A stretch of 64,000 nt of DNA from Streptacidiphilus sp041262525 (GTDB lineage Bacteria > Actinomycetota > Actinomycetes > Streptomycetales > Streptomycetaceae): contig NZ_JBGCCK010000014.1 in the NCBI RefSeq assembly GCF_041262525.1, forward strand, positions 124,001 to 188,000. Direction: 5' to 3'. The first letter of the stretch is position 1, and each line of letters opens with the position of its first letter. Positions 8,781 to 17,474 of this stretch are shown one piece after another. Below the pieces are notes generated by a model. The model made no database searches. It was not told the origin of the DNA and saw only the letters and a program-made list of their open reading frames with translations. A program made the translations under genes and the position numbers.

Positions 8781-9392
8781 ATGTCTGTCACCGCTCCCCG
8801 CAAGCGCACCGCCCGTAAGCGCACCCTGGTCGTCGGTCTGGTCGCCGCCATCGGCGCACCCGCCCTGCTCTCCCTCGCGGCGCAGCCCGCGTCGGCGGCC
8901 TCGGTCGACACCTGGGACCGGGTCGCTGCCTGCGAGAGCACCGGCAACTGGAACATCAACACCGGCAACGGCTTCTCCGGCGGCCTCCAGTTCACGCCCA
9001 GCACCTGGGCCGAGTTCGGCGGCACCGCCTACGCGCCCTCCGCCGACCAGGCGAGCAAGTCGCAGCAGATCGCCATCGCCGAGAACGTCCTGGCCACCCA
9101 GGGCCCGGGCGCCTGGCCCGTCTGCTCCCAGCAGGCCGGCCTCGCCGCCGGCGGCCCGGCCCCCGCCGCGCCGTCCGCCGCGCCTGCCTCCGCGCAGGAG
9201 GCCCCTGCCCCGGCCGCCGCCGGCACCGGCTCCGCCGCGTCCGGTAGCTACACCGTCGCCTCCGGCGACACCCTCAGCGGCATCGCCGCGCAGTTCGGCC
9301 TGGGCTGGCAGCAGCTGTACGCCGCCAACCAGGGCGCCATCGGCGCCGACCCGAACAGCATCGCCCCGGGCACCGTCCTCAGCCTCGGCTGA
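8781..9392 (+). CDS. rpf: Resuscitation-promoting factor with LysM
   Basis: The secreted product has 203 residues. A signal peptide spans about residues 1-35, ending AQPASAA. The Rpf transglycosylase-like domain follows (VDTWDRVAACESTGNWNINTG, GGLQFTPSTW), with the catalytic Glu in ACESTGNW. Then come an Ala/Pro-rich linker and a C-terminal LysM peptidoglycan-binding domain (YTVASGDTLSGIAAQFG). Rpf proteins cleave peptidoglycan and support exit from dormancy and spore germination. GAGG nine bases before the ATG supports the start. I looked for the c-di-AMP riboswitch often found before such genes and found only weak resemblance. Confidence 0.92.
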   Translation: MSVTAPRKRTARKRTLVVGLVAAIGAPALLSLAAQPASAASVDTWDRVAACESTGNWNINTGNGFSGGLQFTPSTWAEFGGTAYAPSADQASKSQQIAIAENVLATQGPGAWPVCSQQAGLAAGGPAPAAPSAAPASAQEAPAPAAAGTGSAASGSYTVASGDTLSGIAAQFGLGWQQLYAANQGAIGADPNSIAPGTVLSLG

Positions 9393-9505
9393 GCCGGCAG
9401 GAGGGGCAAAGGCCGGGCCAAGGCCCGCACCAGAACGGCCTGTCCGTCGGTGCCGCGTCGCTCCGCCGGGATGCCGGTGGCGGCGCAGGCGGGCAGGCTG
9501 GGGGG

Positions 9506-10735
9506 ATGCCGTCGATACGCCGCCTCGATCCCGAGAGGTGGCTGCGCGCGCTCACGGGCGGCGGTGCCAGCGGCGCGCGGCCCACCGAGGCGGGTGCGCG
9601 CCGGGTGGACGCGCTGCTCGCTCTGCTCTGCGGGGTGCTGGCCACCCTCGCCCTCGCGGGAACGCACAAACTCGGGTTGCTCCCCGACTTCTGGCTGAGC
9701 CTGCTGGTCTCCTGGATCGCGGCCGCCGCACTGCTGCTGCGCCGCAGCGCCCCCTGGCTGACCCTGACGATCGCGCTCGCGTCCACGGTCTCCTCCGACG
9801 ACCGCACCCCTCTCTTCTTCGCCTGCTACGCCATGGCCGCCTACGGCGGCCGGCTGCGCTGGACCGGCGTGATTGCCGCCTCCCTCGGCTACGTGATCAC
9901 CCGCGACCTGCTCTTCCCGCACGGCTACGCCGACCGGCCACCCGCCTACTTCGTCACCAGCACGCTGCTGATCCCGGCCCTCTACGGCGAGACCGTCCGC
10001 CGGAACCGCGCGACCACCGCCGTGCTGCGTGCCCACGCCTGCCGCGCCGGCGCGGCCGTCAGTCAGGCGGCGGACCTGGCCGCCGTCGAGCAGCGGACCC
10101 GGCTCGCCCAGCGCACCCACGATCTGCTCGGCCACCGGCTCACCGCGCTCAGCATGCAGGCGGCGGCGCTGCGCCTCTCCCCCGCCGCCGACCCCGCACT
10201 GCGCGAGGGCGCGGAGGCCGTCGAGGAGTCCGCGCGCGGCGCGCTCGCCGAAATGCGCTCGCTGCTGGACATGCTGCGCGACCCGACCGGCCGCGACGGC
10301 GTCGACGGACACTTCGACTTCGCCCGCTTCGTCACCGGCCTGGCGCGCAACATGCGCGCCACCGGCATGCGGATCTCCCCCGACGTCGCCCCGAACCTGG
10401 GGCGCATCCCCGCCGAAGAGGGCCGCCTGCTGCTGCGCGTCGCCCGCGAAGCACTCACCAACGCCGCCAAGTACGCGCCCGGCGCGGTCGTCGCGCTCCG
10501 CCTGCGCGCCATCAACGCGCGCTGGCGACTCGAGGTCGAGAACGGACCGCCGCGCGGCCCGCGCATCGTCGTCGACTCCGGCGGGCTGGGGCTGGCGGCC
10601 CTGCACGCCGACCTCAGCGCCGCCGGTGGCTCCCTCGCCGCCGACGCCACGGCGCACGGCGGCTTCCTGGTCGTCGCCGAGCTGCCACAGGCAGGTCAGC
10701 CCGCTACCGAGGCCAGACAGCAGATTCTCACTTGA
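9506..10735 (+). CDS. DesK/NarL-type sensor histidine kinase
   Basis: The product has 409 residues. The N-terminal half has four to five membrane helices with short loops. A HisKA_3-type dimerisation domain follows with His205 in RTHDLLGHRLTALSMQ, and a C-terminal HATPase domain (REALTNAAKYAPG, the N box; GGLGLAAL). It autophosphorylates and passes phosphate to a NarL-type response regulator, possibly the one at 7887. Its stop codon lies inside the operator of the following TetR gene, so read-through into tetR is possible but tetR has its own promoter. Confidence 0.88.
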   Translation: MPSIRRLDPERWLRALTGGGASGARPTEAGARRVDALLALLCGVLATLALAGTHKLGLLPDFWLSLLVSWIAAAALLLRRSAPWLTLTIALASTVSSDDRTPLFFACYAMAAYGGRLRWTGVIAASLGYVITRDLLFPHGYADRPPAYFVTSTLLIPALYGETVRRNRATTAVLRAHACRAGAAVSQAADLAAVEQRTRLAQRTHDLLGHRLTALSMQAAALRLSPAADPALREGAEAVEESARGALAEMRSLLDMLRDPTGRDGVDGHFDFARFVTGLARNMRATGMRISPDVAPNLGRIPAEEGRLLLRVAREALTNAAKYAPGAVVALRLRAINARWRLEVENGPPRGPRIVVDSGGLGLAALHADLSAAGGSLAADATAHGGFLVVAELPQAGQPATEARQQILT

Positions 10736-10755
10736 GACATTCATGTCTCAAGTGA
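10728..10755. promoter_or_regulatory. 28-bp palindromic operator
   Basis: TCACTTGAGACAT at 10728-10740 and its exact reverse complement at 10743-10755 are separated by two bases, giving perfect 13-bp arms. The palindrome contains the -35 hexamer TTGAGA (10733-10738) of the tetR promoter, overlaps the stop codon of the histidine kinase, and abuts the -10. This is the expected geometry for auto-repression by the TetR protein. Confidence 0.85.
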
Positions 10756-10761
10756 TATAGT
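10733..10761 (+). promoter_or_regulatory. tetR promoter, apparently leaderless
   Basis: A -35 TTGAGA (10733-10738), 17-bp spacer and -10 TATAGT (10756-10761) place the transcription start at about 10768-10770, which is the ATG of tetR. No ribosome-binding site precedes that ATG, consistent with a leaderless mRNA. Confidence 0.75.
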
Positions 10762-10769
10762 CTTGCATC

Positions 10770-11315
10770 ATGGCCACCGATCGCGAATCCGTCCTCCTCG
10801 CCGCCGTCGCCCTGCTCTCCCGGCAGCCGACCGCGCCGATGGACGAGATCGCGCGCGCCGCCGGCATCAGCCGGGCCACACTCCACCGCCACTTCCCCGG
10901 CCGCGACGCGCTGATCCGCGAGATCGGCGCGCTCGCCCTGGTCCGCATGGACGCGGCGCTGGACACGGCCTCGCTCGAGGAGGGCGATCCGGTCGACGCC
11001 GTCCGCAGGCTCGCCGACGCCCTCATCCCCGACGCCCAGCTCGCCGCCTTCCTGGCGGGCGAGAACCGGTTGTTCGACGACAACGAGATCACCGACGCCT
11101 GGGACCGGATGGACGCCCGCGTCGCCGCCCTCTTCCTGCGCGGTCAGCAGTCCGGGGCGTTCCGCGTCGAGCTTCCCGCATCCTGGCTCAGCGAGGCGTT
11201 CTTCGACCTCCTCGCGGGCGTCGGCTGGGCCGTACAGGACGGCCGGCTCGCGCCGCGCGAGAGCACCCGCGCCCTGACCGAGCTCTTCCTCGGCGGCGCG
11301 GCCCGAAACGCCTGA
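10770..11315 (+). CDS. TetR-family repressor
   Basis: The product has 181 residues with an N-terminal TetR helix-turn-helix (MDEIARAAGISRATLHRHFPGRDALIREI) and a helical ligand-binding C-terminal domain. It probably represses itself and the downstream MFS exporter from the palindrome at 10728-10755. The start ATG is set by the promoter spacing (leaderless). A 62-bp gap separates it from the transporter, with no obvious promoter or terminator, so the two genes form a typical repressor-efflux operon. Confidence 0.9.
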   Translation: MATDRESVLLAAVALLSRQPTAPMDEIARAAGISRATLHRHFPGRDALIREIGALALVRMDAALDTASLEEGDPVDAVRRLADALIPDAQLAAFLAGENRLFDDNEITDAWDRMDARVAALFLRGQQSGAFRVELPASWLSEAFFDLLAGVGWAVQDGRLAPRESTRALTELFLGGAARNA

Positions 11316-11377
11316 AGCCCCGGTGTCGCCCCCACCTCACACTCCCTTCGCACTTCTTGAGCTCTCAGGAGAGAGAC

Positions 11378-12997
11378 ATGTCCGCCGACCTGACGGTCCC
11401 CCAGACGACCTCCGCGTACCGATATATCCAGCCGGGCGCGCAGGGCTCCAGCAGCCAGAACCCCCGTGCCCGCTGGATGGCCCTGGCCGTCCTCGTCGTC
11501 GCCGTGCTGCTGGTCGCCGTCGACGCGACCGTGCTCGTGCTGGCCCTGCCCTTCATCAGCGAAAGCCTCAACCCCTCCGCGACCCAGCTGCTCTGGATCG
11601 GTGACAGCTACTCCTTCGTCATCGCCGGCCTGCTCGTCAGCATGGGGTCGCTCAGTGACCGCATCGGACGCAAGCGGCTGCTGCTGATCGGCGCGGCCGC
11701 CTTCGGCGCGGCCTCGCTCATCGGCGCGTACGCGCCCAGCGCGGCGTGGCTGATCGCCGCCCGCGCGCTGCTCGGCGTCGCCGGCGCCACGATCATGCCC
11801 TCGACGCTGTCGCTGATCCGGAGCCTGTTCCCCGACGACCGCGAGCGTGCCCGCGCCATCGGCATCTGGGGCGCCGCGGCCACCGCGGGTGCCGCCGCAG
11901 GGCCGCTGGTAGGCGGCGTGCTGCTGGAGCACTTCTGGTGGGGCTCGGTCTTCCTGATCAACATCCCGCTGGTCGCGGTGCTGCTGGTCCTCGGCCACCG
12001 ACTGCTGCCGGAATCCCGTGACCCGAAGCCGGGCGCCTGGGACGTGCTCAGCGTCGTGCTGTCGCTCGTCGGCATCATCGGCGCCGTCTACGCGGTGAAG
12101 GAAGCCGCCGTCTCCGGCCTCGCCCGGCCCGACGTCTGGCTGGCCGCCGTGCTCGGCGTCGGCTCACTGACCGCCTTCTGGCGACGTCAGCTGCGCCTGC
12201 CGATGCCGCTGCTCGACGTCCGGCTCTTCGCCCACCGCCGCTTCACCGCCGCCGTGCTCGCCGCGCTGATCGCGCTGATCGGGCTCTCCGGCGTGGTCTT
12301 CTTCCTGTCCCAGTACTTCCAGCTGGTCCGCGGCTACTCGCCGCTCCAGGCCGGTCTCGCTGATCTCCCGGCCTTCGCCGGTTCCACGGTCGGCGCGCTG
12401 GCCGCGGCCTCGCTCGCCGGACGCCTGGGCCACCGGCGCGCCCTGGCCGGCGGACTGCTGGCCATGGGCCTCGGCCTCGGCGTGCTGGGCTGGGTCGACG
12501 CGTCGACCTCCTACCTGCTGATCGGCGCGGCCTTCGCGGCGATCGGTCTGGTCGAGGGCGTCGTCTACGCGCTGTCGACGACGATGGTGCTGGACGCCGC
12601 CCCCGCCTCGAAGTCGGGCGCGGCGAGCGCGGTTTCCGAAACAGCGTACGAGCTGGGCACGGCGCTCGGCATCGCGCTGGTCGGCACGGTGACCACGGCC
12701 ATCTACCGCTCAGGGCTGGTCCTCCCGGCCGGCGTGCCCGCGAGCAGCGGCGCTGCCGCCGAGAACTCGCTCGGCGCGGCCGTCCAGACGGCCCACACCC
12801 TGCCGGGCGAAGCCGGCCAGGCCCTGCTGCACACCGCGCGGACCTCGTTCGTCCACGGCATGAACATCGCCGCGCTGCTCTCCGGCGTGCTGCTGACCCT
12901 CGCCGCGGTGCTGGTGTGGGTGCTGCTCGGGCGCGGTCGCCGCACGGCGGTCGCCACCGAACTGCCTGCGAGCGAGCGGCTCACAGCCAAGCGCTGA
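11378..12997 (+). CDS. DHA2-type MFS drug exporter
   Basis: The product has 539 residues with fourteen predicted membrane helices. It matches the EmrB/QacA (DHA2) branch: motif A appears as GSLSDRIGRKRLLLIG, and motif C-like glycine-rich helices follow (AAATAGAAAGPLVGGVLL). It likely exports a hydrophobic drug or metabolite sensed by the upstream TetR. AGGAGA just upstream of the ATG supports the start; an upstream extension of the frame overlaps tetR and is not coding. The last 17 bases overlap the 3' end of the convergent transketolase gene. Confidence 0.92.
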   Translation: MSADLTVPQTTSAYRYIQPGAQGSSSQNPRARWMALAVLVVAVLLVAVDATVLVLALPFISESLNPSATQLLWIGDSYSFVIAGLLVSMGSLSDRIGRKRLLLIGAAAFGAASLIGAYAPSAAWLIAARALLGVAGATIMPSTLSLIRSLFPDDRERARAIGIWGAAATAGAAAGPLVGGVLLEHFWWGSVFLINIPLVAVLLVLGHRLLPESRDPKPGAWDVLSVVLSLVGIIGAVYAVKEAAVSGLARPDVWLAAVLGVGSLTAFWRRQLRLPMPLLDVRLFAHRRFTAAVLAALIALIGLSGVVFFLSQYFQLVRGYSPLQAGLADLPAFAGSTVGALAAASLAGRLGHRRALAGGLLAMGLGLGVLGWVDASTSYLLIGAAFAAIGLVEGVVYALSTTMVLDAAPASKSGAASAVSETAYELGTALGIALVGTVTTAIYRSGLVLPAGVPASSGAAAENSLGAAVQTAHTLPGEAGQALLHTARTSFVHGMNIAALLSGVLLTLAAVLVWVLLGRGRRTAVATELPASERLTAKR

Positions 12998-13868
12998 TCC
13001 GCTCCCGCAGGGAGCGGGCATCCAGGCCGTGGGCGGCGATGTGCTCGCCCATCGAGCCGTAGTGGCGCAGCTCCTCGCGGGCGACGCCCAGGCCGAGCAC
13101 CCGGTGCGGCCGGTCCGCCAGCGCCTCGCTGGCGAACGGCGTGCTGGTCCCGGCCAGGTAGGGCTCGACGACGACCACGTCGGCGCTCGCCCCGTCGGCG
13201 AGGGCGGCCCGCAGCGCGGCGGAGTCGAAGGGGCGAACGGTCGCCGCGTAGAGGACCGTGACGTCAAGCCCCTCCGTCGCCGCGAGGACGTCGTCGAGGA
13301 CCGGGCCGACCGCGATGACCACCGGTCCCGTGCCGCTCTCACGGACCGTCAGGAACCGGCCCGGGGTGATCGGCCGCGCGACGGCGTTGCTCTGGGCGGA
13401 GAGCCGCACGTACACCAGCCCTTCACCGGCCGCCGCGTCGCGCAGCAGCAGCTCGGCCTCGTCCGCGTGGCCGGGCACGTGCACCGTCCAGCCCGGCAGC
13501 GTGTCGAGCAGGGCGATATCGGCCGGCGACATGTGCGTTCGCCCACCCGCCGGCCAGTCGTACGAGCCCAGCGCGCTGACCAGCACCGCGCCGACGCCCT
13601 GGTGACCGAGGTCCAACTTGACCTGCTCGAACGGCCGCTCGATCAGGAAGCTGGCGAAGGTGTGCGCGATCGGTCGCATCCCCGTCAACGCGATCCCTCC
13701 CGCCGCCCCGATCAGCAACTGTTCGCGGATCCCGACGTTCAGCACGCGGTCGGGGTGCGCGGCGGCCGCACGGTCGAAGCCGGTTGCGGAGATGTCGGCG
13801 AGCACGACGGCGAGGCGCGGGTCCTCGTCCAGCAGGGCGGTCGTGGTGGAGATGAAACGGTCACGCAT
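12981..13868 (-). CDS. Transketolase C-terminal subunit
   Basis: The product has 295 residues and corresponds to the pyrimidine-binding and C-terminal domains of transketolase (RDRFISTTTALLDEDPRLAVVLADIS, RVLNVGIREQLLIGAAGGIALTGMRPIAHTFASFL, where the Glu of GIREQ activates thiamine diphosphate). Together with the gene just upstream it forms a split transketolase. AGGAG eight bases before the ATG at 13868 sets the start. A 69-bp gap follows the N-terminal subunit gene. The stop region overlaps the convergent MFS gene. Confidence 0.88.
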   Translation of the reverse strand: MRDRFISTTTALLDEDPRLAVVLADISATGFDRAAAAHPDRVLNVGIREQLLIGAAGGIALTGMRPIAHTFASFLIERPFEQVKLDLGHQGVGAVLVSALGSYDWPAGGRTHMSPADIALLDTLPGWTVHVPGHADEAELLLRDAAAGEGLVYVRLSAQSNAVARPITPGRFLTVRESGTGPVVIAVGPVLDDVLAATEGLDVTVLYAATVRPFDSAALRAALADGASADVVVVEPYLAGTSTPFASEALADRPHRVLGLGVAREELRHYGSMGEHIAAHGLDARSLRERISAWL

Positions 13869-13937
13869 GGCGGGTGCTCCTGGGGTCGAGACGTGGGCGA
13901 GAGGTGTCCGGCGGGCAAAGGCCAAGGGGGCAAGCCG

Positions 13938-14645
13938 TCAGTTCTTGGGTTCGACGACCGCGACGACGGCGTGCGGGCGACCCCGGTGCGGCTCGGTGAA
14001 GGCGTCGAAGAGCGCCTCATGATCGCGACCGTCGACCGTCACGGCGGACCAGCCGGCGGCGGCGAAGCGGGAGGCGATGCCACCACTCCAGCCGTGGGTC
14101 GCCGACTGGTTGTCGATGACGACGGTGTGCAGCCGGTCCAACCCGGCGGCGCCCGCGTAGGCGAGGGCCTCGTGGTTGCTGCCCTCGTCGAGCTCCGCGT
14201 CGCCGATCAGCACCCAGACCGCCGGGTCCGTCAACCCCTGGGCCCGCAGCCCCAGCGCGGTGCCGACACCGAGCGGGAGCCCGTGGCCGAGCGACCCGCT
14301 GCCGATCTCGACTCCCGGGATCAGCAGCCGGTCGGGGTGGTGGCCGAGCGGGGAGTCGTACCGGCCGAAGCCGTCGAGAAGCTCGGGGGCGATGAAGCCC
14401 TTCGCCGCCAGGACGGCGTAGTAGGCCATCGGCCCATGTCCCTTGGAAAGCAGGAAGCGGTCCCGCGACCGGTCGTCCGCGCGGGCCGGGTCGACCCGCA
14501 GCACGCGGTCGTAGAGCACCCACAGCGCGTCAAGCGTGGAGCTGGCGGCGGGGCCGTGCTTCTCCGCGCCGGCCATCCGGGACATGAGCGCGCGCAGATT
14601 GTCGAGTTCGAATTCGGTCCGAGACTGCTCGGTCATCAACGTCAT
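13938..14645 (-). CDS. Transketolase N-terminal subunit
   Basis: The product has 235 residues, covering the diphosphate-binding domain of transketolase (FLLSKGHGPMAYYAVLAAKG, GSGSLGHGLPLGVGTALGLR, GDAELDEGSNHEALAYAG). The enzyme moves two-carbon ketol units between sugar phosphates in the non-oxidative pentose phosphate pathway. Split forms are often found in secondary or peripheral metabolism. The ATG at 14645 is preferred because the promoter spacing puts the transcript start there; a GTG at 14672 would fall inside the SoxR box. The gene is divergent from soxR. Confidence 0.88.
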   Translation of the reverse strand: MTLMTEQSRTEFELDNLRALMSRMAGAEKHGPAASSTLDALWVLYDRVLRVDPARADDRSRDRFLLSKGHGPMAYYAVLAAKGFIAPELLDGFGRYDSPLGHHPDRLLIPGVEIGSGSLGHGLPLGVGTALGLRAQGLTDPAVWVLIGDAELDEGSNHEALAYAGAAGLDRLHTVVIDNQSATHGWSGGIASRFAAAGWSAVTVDGRDHEALFDAFTEPHRGRPHAVVAVVEPKN

Positions 14646-14651
14646 GTCGGA

Positions 14652-14682
14652 AGACTGCAACTTCAAGCCCACTTGAAGTCAA
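14652..14682 (-). promoter_or_regulatory. SoxR-type promoter of split transketolase
   Basis: On the minus strand, -35 TTGACT (14682-14677), a 19-bp spacer and -10 CAGTCT (14657-14652) make a MerR-family-type promoter. The over-long spacer holds most of the dyad CTTCAAG-CCCA-CTTGAAG (14661-14678), which closely resembles the SoxR box as I recall it from enteric bacteria (CCTCAAG-TTAA-CTTGAGG). The predicted transcript starts at or near the ATG. Confidence 0.75.
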
Positions 14683-14801
14683 GCCCTGATCATCACAGCC
14701 GCGCGGAAGACCGCGCCAATGGGCCCTCCTCTGGGCATCGCCGCCCGTACTGCGGCATGTCCTTGTATGGTGCGCCAGGCGAAAGAAGCTGGAGGCCGCC
14801 G

Positions 14802-15293
14802 ATGACAGCACTCAGGGACCGGCTGACGGTCGGTGAACTCGCCGCCCGCAGTGGGCTGGCGACCTCCGCGCTGCGCTACTACGAGGAGCTCGGCCTGATC
14901 AGTTCCGAGCGCACCGCGGGCGGGCAGCGGCGCTACCACCGGGCGATGCTGCGCCGGGTCGCGTTCGTGCGGGCGGCGCAGCGGGTCGGGCTCTCCCTGG
15001 ACGAGGTCGGCACCGCCCTGGCCCGGCTGCCGCAGGACCACGCCCCCACCGCCGCCGAGTGGGCCCCGGTCGCGCGCGCCTGGCAGCATCGCATCGACGA
15101 GCAGATCGCCGAACTGCAGCTGCTCCGCCGTAAGCTGGGCGGCTGCATCGGCTGCGGCTGCCTCTCGCTCAAGACCTGCGGGCTCTACAACCCGGACGAC
15201 ACCGCCGCCGAACGCGGCTCCGGGGCCCGCTACCTGCTGGGCGACCAGCCGCCCGAGCCGAACGCGGTGAACGCGGTGAACGCGGCGAAGTAG
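14802..15293 (+). CDS. soxR: Redox-sensing activator SoxR
   Basis: The product has 163 residues with a MerR-type N-terminal winged helix (LTVGELAARSGLATSALRYYEELGLI) and the SoxR [2Fe-2S] cluster motif at the C terminus: Cys115, Cys118, Cys120 and Cys126 in GGCIGCGCLSLKTCGLYNP. In streptomycetes SoxR senses redox-active compounds directly and activates a small regulon; there is no SoxS. GGAGG before the ATG supports the start. It diverges from the split transketolase, whose promoter contains a SoxR-like box. The stop is five bases from the stop of the convergent PIG-L gene. Confidence 0.95.
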   Translation: MTALRDRLTVGELAARSGLATSALRYYEELGLISSERTAGGQRRYHRAMLRRVAFVRAAQRVGLSLDEVGTALARLPQDHAPTAAEWAPVARAWQHRIDEQIAELQLLRRKLGGCIGCGCLSLKTCGLYNPDDTAAERGSGARYLLGDQPPEPNAVNAVNAAK

Positions 15294-15298
15294 TCCGC

Positions 15299-16081
15299 TC
15301 AGTCCGCGAGCGGGCCACGCGGCGGAACGCCGGGCAGGGCTCCCGGGCCGGGCCGGTGCAGGTACCACTCCGTGCCGAGACACAGCTCACGAAGCGCCGG
15401 GTCCGCGAAGGCGTTCACCCGCGCACCGCGCGCGAACTCCGAGGCGTGCGCGCGGACCGCCGACCACTTCACGTCGAGCCACGGCCGCACGTCGACCGCT
15501 GCGGCGATCCCGGCGTCCGGCGTGCACGGCGTCGACGCCGCCTCGAAGCCCAGCTCCGCCGCACCGCGGACCAGGGACTCGGCGATCGTCGCCAGCCAGA
15601 GGGAGGACACGGCCCAGGCCGGTCCCGCGTCCGGCGCGAGGTGCGGACTGGCCGCCGCCTCCACCGCGGCCAGGACCGCCCTATGCACCCGGATGTGATC
15701 CGGGTGCATGGAGATGCCGGCCGCGTCATAGGTCACCACGGCGCTCGGCCGCAGCGCGCGGATCCGCTCCACCAGCCGGGCCACCACCTCGTCGAACGGC
15801 GCGGCGCAGAGCGAACCCTCCCCTGCGCCCAGGTGACCGGAGTCCCGGTAGGGCAGCACCGAGGACTCGGCCACGCCGAGCACGTCGAGCGCCCCGGCCA
15901 GCTCCTTGACCCGGGTGCCCGGCGCAGCGGCCGACGAGCCGTCCGCCAACTCGCCGTCGGTACAGGTGACGACGGCCGTCGTCCGGCCGCGCTCGGCGTG
16001 CTGGGCCAGCACGCCCCCGGTCCACAACGACTCGTCGTCCGGATGGGCGTGCACCGCCAGCAGCGCGTGGCGTGGCTCCAT
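15299..16081 (-). CDS. PIG-L family deacetylase
   Basis: The product has 260 residues. It belongs to the LmbE/PIG-L zinc-dependent N-deacetylases: AVHAHPDDESLWTGG gives the first metal ligands and catalytic Asp, and MHPDHIRVHRA supplies the later His. The family includes the mycothiol enzymes MshB and Mca, GlcNAc deacetylases and natural-product tailoring enzymes. I cannot assign the substrate; it lacks the neighbours expected for mycothiol synthesis. It is 24 bp from, and on the same strand as, the DD-carboxypeptidase gene upstream, so the two may be one transcript. Confidence 0.82.
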   Translation of the reverse strand: MEPRHALLAVHAHPDDESLWTGGVLAQHAERGRTTAVVTCTDGELADGSSAAAPGTRVKELAGALDVLGVAESSVLPYRDSGHLGAGEGSLCAAPFDEVVARLVERIRALRPSAVVTYDAAGISMHPDHIRVHRAVLAAVEAAASPHLAPDAGPAWAVSSLWLATIAESLVRGAAELGFEAASTPCTPDAGIAAAVDVRPWLDVKWSAVRAHASEFARGARVNAFADPALRELCLGTEWYLHRPGPGALPGVPPRGPLAD

Positions 16082-16105
16082 GGTTCGGTCGCTCCTTCCG
16101 CTCCG

Positions 16106-17350
16106 CTACCAGCACCCCTCGACCGTCGCCGCGAGCGCGTCGACGCCGAGACGGGCGGAGGAGAGGTCGGGCGCGCCGTTCTCGACGAAGGCGAAGGACT
16201 TCCAGCGCCCGTCCGCCCCGAGGGTCACCCCGGCGAGGGCGACGGCGTCGTGCAGCGTGCCGGTCTTCGCCATCACCTTGCCCCTCGCGCAGTCGCTCGG
16301 CCAGGTGGTGAACCGACCGTAAGCGGGACCCAGCGTGCCGTCGACGCCCGCCACCGGCAGTCCGGGCAGGACCGGCCAGAGGACCGAGTGGTAGCGGGAG
16401 TCCACGGCCAGGCCGGCCAGAGTGGCGAGCGCGGGCGCGGTCATCCGGTCGCTGCGCGACAGGCCGCTCCCGTCGTACAGGACGACTCCGCTCTGCGGCA
16501 CGCCATAGCGGGTGAGCGCGGAGCGGACTGCCGCCGTCGCACCGCGCCAGTCGGCGCTGCGCCCCTGGGCGAGCGCGGTGAGCCGGGCGAAGCCCTCGGC
16601 GTTGTCGTTGTCGCTCTCCTTGAGCATGTAGTCGATCTCGTACGCGAGCGAGGCCGAGGTCCGCGCGGCCAGGAACTTCGAACTCCGGGGCGCAGTCCCG
16701 TGGCTGGGCCCGGAGGCGCGGATGCCGTGGGTGCCGAGCTGGTAGGCGAACACCGATCCGGCGTGGAGCGAGGTATCCATGACCCGGTCCCCGAGCAGCG
16801 CCAGCGCCCGGACGGGCGCGACCTCGCCAGGGTAGTAGTCGGCCGGCCAGCCCGGCGACAACGTCGGGGCCGGGAAGAGCGAGTCGTCCACGTGCAGGGT
16901 CACCGAGGTGACGTGGTTCGCCTTCAGCGCGGCGGCGGTCGCTGCGGCGAGCGCGTTCAGGTCACTGCTGGTCAGATGCTGGTCGCCGCCGCCGACCAGG
17001 TAGAGGCTGCCACCGTAGAGCAGGGCCCGGGTCTGCTCGGTGTGGCGGGTACCCAGCACGGTCAGCGCCGCGATGGCGGTGGCCAGCTTGGCGGTCGACG
17101 CGGGCATCAGCGTGGCACTCGCGTTGCGGGACCAGACGACGCGACCGGCCGCGACGTCCATCACCTGGCCGCTCGCGTGCGAGCCGAGGTGCTCCGCCGG
17201 AAACCGGACGTTCAGCTTCGACGCTATCGTCCGGTCCGCGGGGGTGGGGCTGCCTGCGGCGGTCGCGGTCGTCACGCCGAGCGAGAGCGCGGAGACCGCG
17301 GCGAGCCCGGTGAGGCAGGCGTTGCGAAGGGTACGGCGAGGCCGAGACAT
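16106..17350 (-). CDS. dacB: PBP4-type DD-carboxypeptidase
   Basis: The product has 414 residues with a secretion signal (residues 1-32, after RRTLRNACLTGLAAVSALSL). It is a class C low-molecular-weight penicillin-binding protein: the catalytic SxxK is PASTAKLATA, the second motif is SDN in KESDNDNAEG, and the third is KTG in MAKTGTLHDAV. It trims or cleaves peptidoglycan peptides outside the membrane. A tandem 10-bp repeat lies 40-60 bp upstream. It may be co-transcribed with the PIG-L deacetylase downstream. Confidence 0.9.
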   Translation of the reverse strand: MSRPRRTLRNACLTGLAAVSALSLGVTTATAAGSPTPADRTIASKLNVRFPAEHLGSHASGQVMDVAAGRVVWSRNASATLMPASTAKLATAIAALTVLGTRHTEQTRALLYGGSLYLVGGGDQHLTSSDLNALAAATAAALKANHVTSVTLHVDDSLFPAPTLSPGWPADYYPGEVAPVRALALLGDRVMDTSLHAGSVFAYQLGTHGIRASGPSHGTAPRSSKFLAARTSASLAYEIDYMLKESDNDNAEGFARLTALAQGRSADWRGATAAVRSALTRYGVPQSGVVLYDGSGLSRSDRMTAPALATLAGLAVDSRYHSVLWPVLPGLPVAGVDGTLGPAYGRFTTWPSDCARGKVMAKTGTLHDAVALAGVTLGADGRWKSFAFVENGAPDLSSARLGVDALAATVEGCW

Positions 17351-17390
17351 GACTCCCCCATGACCGCGCTGATCACCTCAGCCGGCCGAC

Positions 17391-17410
17391 TGGTCAGAAC
17401 TGGTCAGAAC
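17391..17410. repeat. Tandem 10-bp repeat upstream of dacB
   Basis: TGGTCAGAAC occurs twice in direct succession, 41-60 bp upstream of the dacB start. A related TGGTCAGA recurs near 19632 before the oxidoreductase stop. It could be a paired activator site in the dacB promoter, but no partner protein can be named. Confidence 0.4.
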
Positions 17411-17474
17411 TGCACGATTCGACAGACCGAACGAGTCTGGCAGGGCCCCGCCGTGGACGGTAGATCAACACTCC

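Noticed and set aside
13029..14801. Upstream extension of the soxR frame
   Set aside because: It is antisense to both transketolase genes, is Arg/Gly-rich and has no recognisable domain. The GGAGG-supported ATG at 14802 starts exactly at the MerR domain.
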